This document shows, piece by piece, positions 53,819 to 62,707 of a DNA stretch of 64,000 nucleotides. This DNA comes from Janibacter alkaliphilus (GTDB lineage Bacteria; Actinomycetota; Actinomycetes; Actinomycetales; Dermatophilaceae). The position numbers and the translations under genes were made by a program. The notes under the pieces were generated by a model. That model was not told the origin of the DNA. It searched no databases and saw only the letters and a list, made by a program, of their open reading frames with translations. The stretch's first letter is position 1. Each line of letters opens with the position of its first letter. The DNA lies in the NCBI RefSeq assembly GCF_013408565.1, contig NZ_JACBZX010000001.1, positions 2,356,001-2,420,000 of the forward strand, given 5' to 3'.

Positions 53819-55215
53819 GCGTGCAGCGGCCGCCCGGCGGCGAGCATCGCCGCCTCGCCGAGCGCCTCGCCCTGGGTGGGGTGGGCGTGCACCAGCGGCG
53901 CCACGTCCTCGGGGTGGGCCTCCCAGCCGACGACCACCTGGGCCTCGGCGATGAGCTCGCTGACCCCCAGGCCGATCATGTGCACCCCGACGACCGGGCC
54001 CTCCTTCGCCCGCAGCACGATCACCTGGCCGGAGGTGCCGCGGATGACGCTGCGCCCGTTGCCGCCGAGCGGGTAGGTCACCTGCTCGACCTCGACCCCG
54101 GCGGCGGTGGCCTGCTCGGTGGTCAGCCCGACGGAGGCGACCTCGGGGTCGGAGTAGGTGACCCGGGGGACCTGGGAGTCCTGGACCGGCTGCGGCTGCA
54201 GGCCGCCGATCTCCTCGGCGGCGAAGATGCCCTGGGCGAAGCCGCGGTGGGCCAGCTGCAGGCCGGGGACGATGTCGCCGACGGCCAGCACACCCGGCAC
54301 GCTGGTGGCGCAGCGCTCGTCGGTGACGACGAAGCCCCGGTCGGTCTCGACGCCGACCTCCTCCAGGCCGATGCCCTCGGTGCGCGGCCCGCGACCCACC
54401 GCGACGAGCAGCAGCTCGGCCTCCAGCGGGTCGCCGCCCTCGATCTCGACGACCACCCGGTCCTCGTGCTCGGTGACCCCGGCCACCGAGACCGAGGTGC
54501 GCACGTCGCTGCCGCGCTTGCGGTAGGCCCGCTGCAGCTGGGTCGACAGGGCGGGCTCCTCGGCCGGCACCAGCCGGTCCAGCGCCTCGACGACGGTGAC
54601 CTGGCTGCCGAAGGAGGCGAGCATCGAGGCGAACTCGACCCCGATGACACCGCCGCCGAGGACAATCGTGCGCTCCGGGATGCTCTCGATGCTTATCGCC
54701 TGGTCGCTGGTCATCACCCGCGGGCCGAGCGTGATCCCCGGCAGGGTGCGGGCGTAAGAGCCGGTGGCGAGCACGACGTGACGCCCGGCGACCTCGCGGG
54801 TGGCGCCGTCCGGCGCGGTCACCTCGACCGTGCCCGGACCGGTGAGCCGCCCGCGGCCGGCGACCACCTCGACCCCGGCCTGGGAGACCAGCCCGCTGAC
54901 CCCCTTGTAGAGCTGGCCGACGACCGTGTCCTTGCGGGCGTGCAGCGCCGCCGTGTCGATGCCCTCGAAGGTCGAGCGCACCCCGAGATCGGCCCCGTGC
55001 CGGGCGTGGTCGGCGACCTCGGCGGCGTGCAGCAGCGCCTTGGTCGGGATGCACCCGCGGTGCAGGCAGGTGCCGCCGATCTTGTCCTCCTCGACCAGGG
55101 CCACGGTCAGGCCGAGCTGGCGGGCGCGCAGCGCGCAGGCGTAGCCGCCGCTGCCGGCGCCGAGGACGACGAGGTCGAAGGGGGTGTCGGACGAGCGGTC
55201 TGGGGTGGCGACCAC
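53809..55215 (-). CDS. lpd: Dihydrolipoyl dehydrogenase
   Basis: 468-aa flavoprotein that reoxidises lipoyl groups of E2/H proteins with NAD. FAD site VVLGAGSGGYACALRARQLG (20 residues), redox disulfide GGTCLHRGCIPTK near residue 50, NAD site VVGGG-type as VLGGGVIGVEFASML, second FAD motif VLAVGDIVPGLQLAH, and the catalytic dyad HAHPTQGEAL near 441. The GTG at 55215 is chosen because AAAGGAG lies 7 nt upstream, inside a longer open frame that begins at 55233. Serves SucB and the glycine cleavage complex. Confidence 0.95.
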   Translation of the reverse strand: MVATPDRSSDTPFDLVVLGAGSGGYACALRARQLGLTVALVEEDKIGGTCLHRGCIPTKALLHAAEVADHARHGADLGVRSTFEGIDTAALHARKDTVVGQLYKGVSGLVSQAGVEVVAGRGRLTGPGTVEVTAPDGATREVAGRHVVLATGSYARTLPGITLGPRVMTSDQAISIESIPERTIVLGGGVIGVEFASMLASFGSQVTVVEALDRLVPAEEPALSTQLQRAYRKRGSDVRTSVSVAGVTEHEDRVVVEIEGGDPLEAELLLVAVGRGPRTEGIGLEEVGVETDRGFVVTDERCATSVPGVLAVGDIVPGLQLAHRGFAQGIFAAEEIGGLQPQPVQDSQVPRVTYSDPEVASVGLTTEQATAAGVEVEQVTYPLGGNGRSVIRGTSGQVIVLRAKEGPVVGVHMIGLGVSELIAEAQVVVGWEAHPEDVAPLVHAHPTQGEALGEAAMLAAGRPLHAHA

Positions 55216-55249
55216 GGCGATGCTCCTTTGCATCCGTTCTTCTGGTGGT

Positions 55250-55296
55250 CGGTCGAGGTGATGCGCCGAGATCGTCGGCGTGGATCACCTCGACCG
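55250..55296 (-). terminator. Long hairpin downstream of pepA
   Basis: Perfect 13-bp stem CGGTCGAGGTGAT (55250-55262) / ATCACCTCGACCG (55284-55296), with a further short inner stem (CGCCGA/TCGGCG). It lies 12 nt past the pepA stop and before lpd on the same strand, so it should end the pepA transcript. Confidence 0.7.
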
Positions 55297-55307
55297 AGGC
55301 TGAGGGG

Positions 55308-56897
55308 TCAGCGCTTCGTCGTCGGCTCCTGGGTGGCCAGCAGCTCGACGAGGGTGGTGACGGCGACGCCGGTGCCGCCCTTGCTCAGGTGCCCGGTGGC
55401 GCCGCCCTCGTTGAAGGAGGGGCCGGCGATGTCCAGGTGCGCCCACGGGACGGTCTCGCCGTCGGCGGTGCGGGCGAACTCCTGCAGGAAGAGCCCGGCG
55501 GTCAGCGCCCCGCCCCAGCGGTCGCCCTTGTGCGCGATGTCGGCGACCGAGGAGTCCAGGCCGCTGCGCAGGTCGGCCGGTAGCGGCAGCGGCCAGCTCG
55601 GCTCGTCGACGCGGGCCGAGGCGACGGCGATCTGCTCGCGCAGGTCGTCGTCGTTGCCCATGACCCCGAAGATCTTGGGGCCGAGGGCGACGACGCAGGC
55701 GCCGGTGAGGGTGGCGACGTCGATGACCCGGGTGGCGCCCTGCTCGACGGCCAGGCTCATCCCGTCGGCGAGCACCATCCGCCCTTCGGCGTCGGTGTCG
55801 ATGATCTCTACGGTGGTGCCGTTGTGCATCGTCACGACGTCCCCGGGGCGCTGGGCGTTGCCGCCGGGCATGTTCTCGGCGAGGCAGAGGTAGCCGGTGA
55901 CCGGGACCGGCAGGCCGAGCTCGGCGGCGGCGACGACGGTGGCGGCCACGGTGGCGGCGCCGGCCATGTCCGACTTCATCGTCGTCATCGAGGCCGGGGG
56001 CTTCAGGCACACCCCGCCGGTGTCGAAGGTGATGCCCTTGCCGACGAGCGCGACCGGGGGAGTCTTGCCGGAGCGGGCCGGCCGGTAGGCGAGCCGGACG
56101 ATCCGCGGGGGACGGGTGCTGCCCTGGCCGACGCCGAGGATGCCGCCGAAGCCGCCGTCGGCCAGCGCCTCCTCGTCGAGCACGGTGACCTCGAGACGCC
56201 GCGAGGCGTCGGAGGCAGCGGCCACCTGCTGGACCTGCTCGGTGAAGGTCTGCGGGTAGAGCAGGTTGGGCGCGGTGTTGACCAGGTCGCGGGCCCAGGC
56301 GACCGCGCGACCGACCACCGCGGCGCGGGCGAGCACGTCCTGGGGCGAGTCCTTGCGCCCGAGCGAGGAGTAGACGGTGATCTCGCGCTCGTCCCCGTCG
56401 CCGTGCGTGTCGCTGCCCTTGCCCTTGCCCTTGCGCTTGCTCGAGCCCGTGCCCGCGTCCGCGCCCCCGGCGCTCTTGTGCGCGGTGAAGGTGTAGGCGC
56501 CGCCCAGGGCCCCCTCGGCGATCGCCGCCAGGCCGGCCCCGTCGGCGTGCGGCAGGGCGAGCGCCACCGAGCCGTCGCCGGCGGCCCGGGTGGCCGAGCC
56601 GGCGGCCCGGCGCAGCACCTCGGTCACCGGACGGTCGTCCTCCTCGCCGCCGAGCCCGACGAGCACGACCCGGCGGGCGGCGACCCCGGGGACCGCGGCC
56701 ACCGTGGTGGTGCTGCCCACGGCGGTGCTGGGCTCCAGCGCGGCCAGCAGGCTGCCCAGGTGGCTCAGCGCCTTCTTCGGCAGGTCGGCGCCGACCAGCG
56801 TGGCCGGGTCGTCGCCGGCGCCGGGCGCGATGCCGAGCACGAGGGCGTCGCCGGCGAAGGTGGCGGCGGAGCGGGATCCGAGGGAGAGGAGGGACAC
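55308..56897 (-). CDS. pepA: Leucyl aminopeptidase (M17)
   Basis: 529-aa cytosolic two-metal aminopeptidase, hexameric in known members. Catalytic domain: [19 protein letters not shown] with the metal Lys/Asp near residue 285, [16 protein letters not shown], the signature [16 protein letters not shown] near 367 and the catalytic region [13 protein letters not shown]. The N-terminal domain holds an unusual basic/Gly insertion ([20 protein letters not shown], residues ~150-170), longer than in typical family members. GTG start at 56897. Divergent from gcvT. Confidence 0.94.
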   Translation of the reverse strand: MSLLSLGSRSAATFAGDALVLGIAPGAGDDPATLVGADLPKKALSHLGSLLAALEPSTAVGSTTTVAAVPGVAARRVVLVGLGGEEDDRPVTEVLRRAAGSATRAAGDGSVALALPHADGAGLAAIAEGALGGAYTFTAHKSAGGADAGTGSSKRKGKGKGSDTHGDGDEREITVYSSLGRKDSPQDVLARAAVVGRAVAWARDLVNTAPNLLYPQTFTEQVQQVAAASDASRRLEVTVLDEEALADGGFGGILGVGQGSTRPPRIVRLAYRPARSGKTPPVALVGKGITFDTGGVCLKPPASMTTMKSDMAGAATVAATVVAAAELGLPVPVTGYLCLAENMPGGNAQRPGDVVTMHNGTTVEIIDTDAEGRMVLADGMSLAVEQGATRVIDVATLTGACVVALGPKIFGVMGNDDDLREQIAVASARVDEPSWPLPLPADLRSGLDSSVADIAHKGDRWGGALTAGLFLQEFARTADGETVPWAHLDIAGPSFNEGGATGHLSKGGTGVAVTTLVELLATQEPTTKR

Positions 56898-56991
56898 GGG
56901 GTGCCTTTCTGCTCGGGGACGGCCACCTCGGCGGCGGCGCTCGGGGTTGCCCGCAGGCTATCTCGGATCCCGAGACGGTAGCGTCACCGGT

Positions 56992-58122
56992 ATGAGCGAC
57001 GCCTCCTCCCTGCGAACCTCCCCGCTGCACCAACGGCACGTCGACCTCGGCGCGAAGATGGCCGACTTCGGCGGCTGGGAGATGCCGATCGAGTATCCCG
57101 GCGGCGGGGTGGTCGCCGAGCACACCGCGGTCCGGGAGCGGGTCGGCATCTTCGACGTCTCCCACCTCGGCAAGGCGAGCGTGCGCGGCCCGGGGGCGGC
57201 CGCCTTCGTCAACGCGTGCCTGACCAACGACCTCGCCCGGATCGGGCCCGGCCAGGCGCAGTACACGCTGTGCTGCGACGACTCCGGCGGGGTCGTCGAC
57301 GACCTCATCCTCTACCTCAGGTCGAGCGACGACGTCTTCCTCGTGCCCAACGCCGCCAACACCGCCCGGGTGGTGGCGATGCTCCAGGCCGAGGCGCCCG
57401 ACGGCGTCGAGATCACCGACAAGCACGAGGAGCACGCGGTGATCGCCGTGCAGGGGCCGCGCAGCGACGAGGTGCTCGACGCCCTCGGGCTGCCGGTCGA
57501 CCACGACTACATGTCCTTCGACACCGCCCGTTGGCAGGAGCAGGAGATCATCGTCTGCCGCACCGGCTACACCGGCGAGCGCGGCTACGAGCTGGTCGCG
57601 CCGGCCGAGGTCGCCCCGGCGCTGTGGGACGCGCTCGTCGAGGCGATGGCCGCGCACGAGGGGCTGCCCTGCGGGCTCGGCGCCCGGGACACCCTGCGCA
57701 CCGAGATGGGCTACCCGCTGCACGGCAACGACCTGGGCCCGCAGATCACCCCGGTGATGGCCCGCTCGGCGTGGGCGGTCGGCTGGGAGAAGGAGCGCTT
57801 CTGGGGCAAGGAGGCGCTCGTCGCCCAGCGGCTGGCCAAGGACTCCCGCCTGCTGCGCGGTCTGCGGGTCACCGGCCGCGGCATCCCGCGCCCGCATTGC
57901 CCGGTCCGGCTGCCCGACGACGCCGGCGGGGTCTCCGGGGGCGAGGTCGGCGAGGTCACCTCGGGCACCTTCAGCCCGACCCTCAAGGTCGGTGTCGCGC
58001 TCGCCCTGCTGGATCGCTCGGTGGCCCTCGGCGACGAGGTGGTGATCGACGTCCGCGGCCGGGCCGTCCCCGCCGAGGTCGTCAAGCCCCCCTTCGTCGA
58101 GGTGCAGGTGAGGTCGTCGTGA
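56992..58122 (+). CDS. gcvT: Aminomethyltransferase (glycine cleavage T protein)
   Basis: 376 aa. Transfers the methylene group of aminomethyl-lipoyl H protein to tetrahydrofolate. Signatures: [20 protein letters not shown] (20 residues), [28 protein letters not shown] [26 protein letters not shown] with the tetrahydrofolate-binding region, and [26 protein letters not shown] 7 nt before the ATG suggests a leaderless transcript. gcvP and gcvH are not adjacent. Its stop overlaps the next small gene (GTGA). Confidence 0.95.
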   Translation: MSDASSLRTSPLHQRHVDLGAKMADFGGWEMPIEYPGGGVVAEHTAVRERVGIFDVSHLGKASVRGPGAAAFVNACLTNDLARIGPGQAQYTLCCDDSGGVVDDLILYLRSSDDVFLVPNAANTARVVAMLQAEAPDGVEITDKHEEHAVIAVQGPRSDEVLDALGLPVDHDYMSFDTARWQEQEIIVCRTGYTGERGYELVAPAEVAPALWDALVEAMAAHEGLPCGLGARDTLRTEMGYPLHGNDLGPQITPVMARSAWAVGWEKERFWGKEALVAQRLAKDSRLLRGLRVTGRGIPRPHCPVRLPDDAGGVSGGEVGEVTSGTFSPTLKVGVALALLDRSVALGDEVVIDVRGRAVPAEVVKPPFVEVQVRSS

Positions 58123-58331
58123 GCGAGCAGTACACCTGGCGCTTCGAGGGCGCCGACGGCGCCGCCCCGGCCACCGGTCCGGAGCGCTCGGTCCCCTTCC
58201 CCACCCAGGCGGACGCCGAGGCGTGGTTCACCGAGAGCTGGCAGGACCTGGCCGCGGCCGGGGTCGCCCAGGTGACCCTGCTGCGCGAGGGCGTCGAGGT
58301 CTACGGACCGATGCCGCTGGATCCGGCCTGA
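58119..58331 (+). CDS. Small conserved-looking protein downstream of gcvT
   Basis: 70 aa, GTG start overlapping the gcvT stop. Begins [16 protein letters not shown], then [20 protein letters not shown] and a beta-rich end ([19 protein letters not shown]). Acidic, soluble, no motifs recognised. Actinobacterial genomes often carry a ~70-aa protein of this pattern (Y.WRFED...F..Q.DAE.WL.E.W..L) near metabolic genes. Translational coupling with gcvT supports a real gene; function unknown. Confidence 0.75.
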   Translation: MSEQYTWRFEGADGAAPATGPERSVPFPTQADAEAWFTESWQDLAAAGVAQVTLLREGVEVYGPMPLDPA

Positions 58332-58389
58332 GCGGACCGGCTCACGATCGGCTCAGCATGAGCCGGATCGGCGCAGCGGGCTGCCCGGG

Positions 58390-58974
58390 TCAGCGGGGCT
58401 GCTCGCCGCGCTTGATCATCGCCTTCGGCAGCCGGGTGCGGCGCATCTGGAAGGAGCGCATGCCCTGGTACATCCCCAGGCCCTTGGTCTCGGTGTCCTC
58501 GCCGAAGCGGGCCCAGATGGCGGCCCGGGTGCGGCGCCACAGCAGCACCGCGTCGAGCACGGCGAGGATGATGATGACGTAGACGGCGAGGAAGGCGTAC
58601 GAGGCCACCGCCGGGGAGAGGAAGCTCAGCACGAGCACCGCGAGCATCAGCGGCAGCAGGATCTCGCCGGGGTTGAAGCGGGCGTCGACGACGTCGCGGA
58701 CGAAGCGGCGCACCGGCCCCTTGTCCCGGGCCGGCATGTTCCGCTCGTCCCCGGTGACCATCGCCTCCCGGGTGCGCTGCGCGGCGGCCCGTCGCGCCTG
58801 CCGGTCGGCGGCGCGCGCCGACTTGCGGTCGTCCTGCACCAGCGGACGCTTGCGGGCGGCCTCCTGGTCGCGCCGCTTGGGGGTCGGCCGGTTCTTGGCA
58901 CCCTCGCGCTCCGGGTGGTCCACCTCGGCCTGGGTGATGCCACCCTCCGACTTGTCCTTCTTGCGTCCGAACAC
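58390..58974 (-). CDS. DUF3043 domain-containing membrane protein
   Basis: 194 aa. The basic N-terminal half is characteristic of DUF3043: KNRPTPKRRDQEAARKRPLV and MPARDKGPVRRFVRDVVDAR, then two membrane helices (ILLPLMLAVLVLSFLSPAV, YAFLAVYVIIILAVLDAVLL) and a short basic tail. An actinobacteria-specific family of unknown function. The GTG at 58974 is chosen because TAGAGT lies 8 nt upstream (leaderless). It is divergent from the M20 peptidase, whose promoter is also leaderless. Confidence 0.88.
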   Translation of the reverse strand: MFGRKKDKSEGGITQAEVDHPEREGAKNRPTPKRRDQEAARKRPLVQDDRKSARAADRQARRAAAQRTREAMVTGDERNMPARDKGPVRRFVRDVVDARFNPGEILLPLMLAVLVLSFLSPAVASYAFLAVYVIIILAVLDAVLLWRRTRAAIWARFGEDTETKGLGMYQGMRSFQMRRTRLPKAMIKRGEQPR

Positions 58975-59031
58975 GAGACCCAACTCTAGGTGCACCGGCC
59001 GCCGCCGCCCTCAGCCGGTAGCGTCGGGACG

Positions 59032-60414
59032 GTGAGCCAGCAGCAGAGCGACGACGTGATCAGCCCCGACGAGATCGAGGCGGTGCGCGCCCGGGTCCGC
59101 GACCTCATGCCCGGGGTGCGCGCCGACCTCGAGGCGCTGACCCGGATCCCCAGCGTCAGCCTCGGCTCCTTCGACCAGGCCCAGGTGCAGCGCAGCGCGG
59201 AGGCGACCGCGGAGCTGCTGCGCACCGAGGGGCTGGACGTCGAGATCGTCGCCGAAGGGGGCCGCCCCGCGGTCATCGGGCACGTGGACGGCCCGCCCGG
59301 CAGCCCGACCGTGCTGCTCTACGCCCACCACGACGTGCAGCCGCCCGGCGACCGCGCGGACTGGGACTCCGATCCCTTCGAGCCGGTGGAGCGCGACGGG
59401 CGGCTCTACGGCCGCGGCGCCGCCGACGACAAGGCCGGGGTGATGGCGCACGTCGCCGCGCTGCGCGCCCACGCCGGCGACCTGCCGTGCGGGGTCACCG
59501 TCTTCGTCGAAGGGGAGGAGGAGATCGCCAGCGAGTCGCTGCCGCTGATCCTCGCCCGGCACGGCGACCGGCTCGCCTGCGACGCGATCGTGCTGGCCGA
59601 CTCGCTGAACTGGGCGATCGGCACGCCGGCGCTGACCACCAGCCTGCGCGGCCAGGTCCGGGTCGTCGCCACCGTGCGCACCCTCGACCACGGGGTGCAC
59701 TCCGGCATGTTCGGCGGCGCCTGCCCGGACGCGATCACCGCGCTGTGCCGGCTCATGGCGACGCTGCACGACGACGCCGGGGACGTCGCCGTCGCCGGGC
59801 TGCGTCGCTCGGCCGCGCCGGAGATCGACTACGACGAGGCGCGGCTGCGCGAGGAGTCCGGGCTGCTGCCGGGAACCGAGCTCATCGGCACCGGCTCCAT
59901 CCCCTCGCGGCTGTGGACCGCGCCGGCGGCCACGGTCATCGGCATCACCTGCCCCAGCGTCGAGGAGGCCGGCAACGTCCTCAACGCCACCGCCAGCGCG
60001 AAGATCAGCCTGCGGATCCACCCCGAGGAGGCCCCGCAGGACGCGGTCGCCGCGCTGCGCCAGCACCTGCTCGACCACGCCCCGTGGGGCGCGCAGGTCG
60101 AGGTCACCGTCGACGACGAGGGGTGGGGCTTCGCCGCCGACGCCGAGGGGCCGATCTATGACCAGGCCCGGGCCGCCTTCGCCGACGCCTGGGGCACTGA
60201 CCCGGTCGACGTCGGGATCGGCGGCTCCATCCCCTTCGTCCAGGCCTTCGCCGAGAGCTTCCCGGAGGCGGCCATCCTCGTCACCGGCGTCGAGGACCCG
60301 GACACCCGCGCGCACGGGGCGAACGAGTCGTTGCACCTCGGCGAGTTCGAGCGGGTGTGCACCGCCGAGGCGCTGCTGCTCGCCCGGCTGGGCGCCATGC
60401 CGCGCAGCGCTTGA
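59032..60414 (+). CDS. M20 family dipeptidase/metallopeptidase
   Basis: 460-aa zinc-dependent dipeptidase-like enzyme. First metal motif VLLYAHHDVQPPGD near residue 99, LYGRGAADDKAGVMAHVAAL, FVEGEEEIASESLP with the catalytic Glu, and the dimerisation domain TVRTLDHGVHSGMFGGACPD. The closing HGANESLHLGEFERVC holds the last metal His. GTG at 59032; TAGCGT 7 nt upstream suggests a leaderless transcript. The last 15 codons and downstream DNA are duplicated in tandem (64 bp). Substrates in the family are dipeptides or carnosine-like compounds. Confidence 0.92.
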   Translation: MSQQQSDDVISPDEIEAVRARVRDLMPGVRADLEALTRIPSVSLGSFDQAQVQRSAEATAELLRTEGLDVEIVAEGGRPAVIGHVDGPPGSPTVLLYAHHDVQPPGDRADWDSDPFEPVERDGRLYGRGAADDKAGVMAHVAALRAHAGDLPCGVTVFVEGEEEIASESLPLILARHGDRLACDAIVLADSLNWAIGTPALTTSLRGQVRVVATVRTLDHGVHSGMFGGACPDAITALCRLMATLHDDAGDVAVAGLRRSAAPEIDYDEARLREESGLLPGTELIGTGSIPSRLWTAPAATVIGITCPSVEEAGNVLNATASAKISLRIHPEEAPQDAVAALRQHLLDHAPWGAQVEVTVDDEGWGFAADAEGPIYDQARAAFADAWGTDPVDVGIGGSIPFVQAFAESFPEAAILVTGVEDPDTRAHGANESLHLGEFERVCTAEALLLARLGAMPRSA

Positions 60415-60499
60415 CCAGGTGACCCGGTGATCGGCGCTGCTGCTCGCCCGGCTGGGCGCCATGCCGCGCAGCGCTTGACCAGGTGACCCGGTGATCGGC
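60369..60499. repeat. 64-bp perfect tandem duplication at the M20 gene 3' end
   Basis: 60369-60432 and 60433-60496 are identical 64-bp units (GGCGCTGCTGCTCGCC... to ...CCCGGTGATC), plus three more matching bases. Copy 1 covers the last 15 codons and stop of the M20 gene; copy 2 is an untranslated duplicate. Identity without any change suggests a recent event, or a misassembly. Confidence 0.9.
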
Positions 60500-60545
60500 C
60501 GACCTGATGACCGCCTGGTCGGGCGACCGAGGCGCGGCAGGTGCT

Positions 60546-60559
60546 TGAAATCGATATCA
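60546..60559. promoter_or_regulatory. Quasi-palindrome overlapping the -10 of the reductase gene
   Basis: TGAAATCGATATCA (12 of 14 bases symmetric) is an AT-rich island just before the ATG at 60567. TATCAT within and beyond it is a likely -10 for a leaderless transcript. A redox-sensing repressor would fit the reductase gene, but no regulator is adjacent. Confidence 0.4.
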
Positions 60560-60566
60560 TCGGGGC

Positions 60567-61643
60567 ATGGCCGACGGGACGTACGTGGAGCAGGAGTTCG
60601 TGCGGGACACGAACTACATCGCCGACCGGATCCTCGCCGATCCGGACCCGAGCAAGGCGCCCGGCGGCGACGCGCCCGTCGGGGCCCAGGAGTGGCCGGT
60701 CGAGCCGGGCCGCTACCGGCTCGCCGTGGCCCGGGCCTGCCCGTGGGCGAACCGTGCGATCATCGTCCGCCGGCTGCTCGGTCTCGAGGACGTCATCTCG
60801 ATGGGGGTGGCCGGACCGACGCACGACGCCGACAGCTGGACCTTCGACAAGGACCCCGACGGGGTCGACCCGGTGCTCGGCATCCCGCGGCTCAAGGACG
60901 CCTACGAGGCGCGGTGGCCCGGCTACCCCCGCGGGATCACCGTGCCGGCGATGGTCGACGTGCCGACCGGCGCGGTGGTCACCAACGACTTCCCGAGCAT
61001 CACCGAGGACCTCAGCACCCAGTGGCGCCCGTACCACCGGGAGGGTGCGCCCGACCTGTGGCCTGCCGAGCACCTCGAGGAGATGGCCGAGGTCAACCGT
61101 CGCGTCTACACCGAGGTGAACAACGGGGTCTACCGCTGCGGCTTCGCCGGCACGCAGCAGGCCTACGACGAGGCCTACGACCGGCTCTTCACCGCGCTGG
61201 ACTGGCTGGAGGAGCGGCTGGCCGACCGCCGCTACCTCGTCGGTGACCACCTCACCGAGGCGGACGTGCGGCTCTTCACCACGCTGGCCCGCTTCGACGC
61301 CGCCTACCACGGCCACTTCAAGTGCAACCGCAGCAAGCTCACCGAGATGCCGGTGCTGTGGGCCTACGCCCGCGACCTGTGGACCACCCCGGGCTTCGGG
61401 GACACCACCGACGTCGTCGACATCAAGCGGCACTACTACGAGGTGCACCGGGACATCAACCCGACCGGGGTCGTCCCGCAGGGGCCGGAGCTCATGGGCT
61501 GGCTGGAGCCGCACGGCCGCGAGGCGCTCGGCGGATCGCCCTTCGGCGACGGCACCCCGCCCGGGCCGCCGCCCGAGGGGGAACGGGTCCCGGTGGCGCA
61601 CAACCCCACGCTCGGCGAGGACGGGATGGTCCGCACCCGCTGA
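60567..61643 (+). CDS. Glutathionyl-hydroquinone reductase-like GST (Xi class, YqjG/EcmB-like)
   Basis: 358 aa. Xi-class glutathione transferase layout: RYRLAVARACPWANRAIIVR with the catalytic Cys near residue 57, WPGYPRGITVPAMVDVPTG, SITEDLSTQW, NGVYRCGFAGTQQAYDEAY and LFTTLARFDAAYHGHFKCNR. In family members the Cys removes the thiol from thiol-hydroquinone conjugates. Actinobacteria use mycothiol, so a mycothiol substrate is likely (inference). A possible operator overlaps its promoter. It follows the 64-bp duplication. Confidence 0.9.
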   Translation: MADGTYVEQEFVRDTNYIADRILADPDPSKAPGGDAPVGAQEWPVEPGRYRLAVARACPWANRAIIVRRLLGLEDVISMGVAGPTHDADSWTFDKDPDGVDPVLGIPRLKDAYEARWPGYPRGITVPAMVDVPTGAVVTNDFPSITEDLSTQWRPYHREGAPDLWPAEHLEEMAEVNRRVYTEVNNGVYRCGFAGTQQAYDEAYDRLFTALDWLEERLADRRYLVGDHLTEADVRLFTTLARFDAAYHGHFKCNRSKLTEMPVLWAYARDLWTTPGFGDTTDVVDIKRHYYEVHRDINPTGVVPQGPELMGWLEPHGREALGGSPFGDGTPPGPPPEGERVPVAHNPTLGEDGMVRTR

Positions 61644-61665
61644 TCTGCACCGCCCGTCGGCCTGT

Positions 61666-61713
61666 GTCAACTGTGTGTTGACGCCAGGCGTTGCGTCAAC
61701 CTATCGTTGACGC
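61666..61713. promoter_or_regulatory. Operator of four alternating GTCAAC/GTTGAC half-sites with promoter
   Basis: GTCAAC-N5-GTTGAC (61666-61682) and GCGTCAAC-N5-GTTGACGC (61693-61713). Half-site centres lie 11, 18 and 11 bp apart. -35 TTGACG (61678-61683) lies inside the first dyad and -10 TATCGT (61702-61707) inside the second, with 18 bp between. Transcription would start about at the ATG at 61715. A dimeric regulator bound here would hide the whole promoter. The HTH protein encoded by the second gene is the obvious candidate. Confidence 0.7.
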
Positions 61714-61714
61714 C

Positions 61715-62005
61715 ATGGCGCGCACCCTCGACCCCGGACCACGCCTCGGGCTGCTCCTCGTGCTCCTCGGGTTCCTCACCTACGGCGCGAGCCGCCTGAT
61801 CGACGGCGGCTTCGTCGGCGGCATGTTCCAGGGGATGACCGTCGCGCTGATGATCGGCGGCGCCTGGCTCATCGGATCGCTCTGGCGCGATCGCGACCGG
61901 GACGACGACGGCGGTGACCAGATGTGGCTGCCGAGCCGGGGCGCCGGGGGAGAGGCCGGGAACGGCCGGCCGACCGGTCGCGAGGCGGCCGCCGATGACG
62001 CGTGA
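61715..62005 (+). CDS. Small membrane protein
   Basis: 96 aa. Two hydrophobic segments (LGLLLVLLGFLTYGASRLI; MFQGMTVALMIGGAWLIGSL) with a short loop, then an Asp/Arg/Gly-rich cytoplasmic tail (RDRDRDDDGGDQMWLPSRGA). Not assigned to a family. It shares an 11-bp overlap (ATGACGCGTGA) with the HTH gene downstream, so the two form an operon. The promoter has four GTCAAC-type half-sites and the transcript is predicted leaderless. The tail is a natural place for an interaction with the HTH protein. Confidence 0.75.
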   Translation: MARTLDPGPRLGLLLVLLGFLTYGASRLIDGGFVGGMFQGMTVALMIGGAWLIGSLWRDRDRDDDGGDQMWLPSRGAGGEAGNGRPTGREAAADDA

Positions 62006-62663
62006 CACCGGGGCGCTCGACGAGCCGCTGCAGGACCGGATCGCGCAGGCGGTGCTGGCGGCAGACAGCCCGGACCCGGTCGGCACGGGCGCGGACGTCA
62101 CGGACCCGGACGTCACGGACCCGGTCGGTACGGGCGCGACGCCAGACGGCGGGTCGGCGCCGCTCGACCCGGAGGACCCGGCGAGCCACCTGATCATCGT
62201 GCGCCGGGCGGCGGAGGCCGAACGGATCTCGCGCGACCTGCTCCTGCAGGCCGTCGGCGCGGCCCGGGCCAGCGGGCACAGCTGGGCCGCCATCGGACGC
62301 GAGCTGGGGATGAGCCGGCAGGCGGCCCAGCAGCGCTTCGGCGGAGCGGACGCCGTCGACGCGGTCACCACGAGCGGTGCCGACGCCCCGGCAGCCGCGC
62401 CCGAGACGCGGCGGCTGGGGCCGATCACCGCGCTCGACGAGATGGCTGAGCTGGCGATCGCCGGTCGGCAGGGCTGGCGCACGGTCGGCGCCGGCATGTT
62501 CTACCATCTCGTGGAGCGCACCGAGACCCGGTGGGAGCACCGCCGGGTGGTCTGGGCGGGCCCGGCGCAGCGGTTCGAGCGGGACGGGTGGCAGGTGGCG
62601 CTGCGCGCCTTCCCGTGGATCTACCTGGTGCGCGACCTCGGCCTGCCGCCCGAGCAGCCCTGA
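61995..62663 (+). CDS. HTH-containing DNA-binding protein
   Basis: 222 aa. Residues ~96-115 form a sigma-4/homeodomain-like HTH, SWAAIGRELGMSRQAAQQRF, a pattern common in actinobacterial regulators of unknown role. The front has a short duplicated segment DVTDPDVTDP encoded by a 15-bp DNA repeat. The C-terminal half (AELAIAGRQGWRTVGAGMFY, RTETRWEHRRVVWAGPAQ, WQVALRAFPWIYLVRDLGLP) looks like a small ligand or protein-interaction domain. It overlaps the membrane protein gene and probably controls the operator at 61666-61713 (inference). Confidence 0.75.
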   Translation: MTRDTGALDEPLQDRIAQAVLAADSPDPVGTGADVTDPDVTDPVGTGATPDGGSAPLDPEDPASHLIIVRRAAEAERISRDLLLQAVGAARASGHSWAAIGRELGMSRQAAQQRFGGADAVDAVTTSGADAPAAAPETRRLGPITALDEMAELAIAGRQGWRTVGAGMFYHLVERTETRWEHRRVVWAGPAQRFERDGWQVALRAFPWIYLVRDLGLPPEQP

Positions 62664-62707
62664 GGCACGCGGCACCGCTCGGTCACGGCCGGCACTAGCC
62701 TGCGGGG

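Noticed and set aside
50788..55893. A 1,701-codon plus-strand open frame
   Set aside because: Antisense to the GT8 fusion, lpd and pepA; residue composition is His/Gly/Val/Arg-biased as expected for an opposite-strand shadow.
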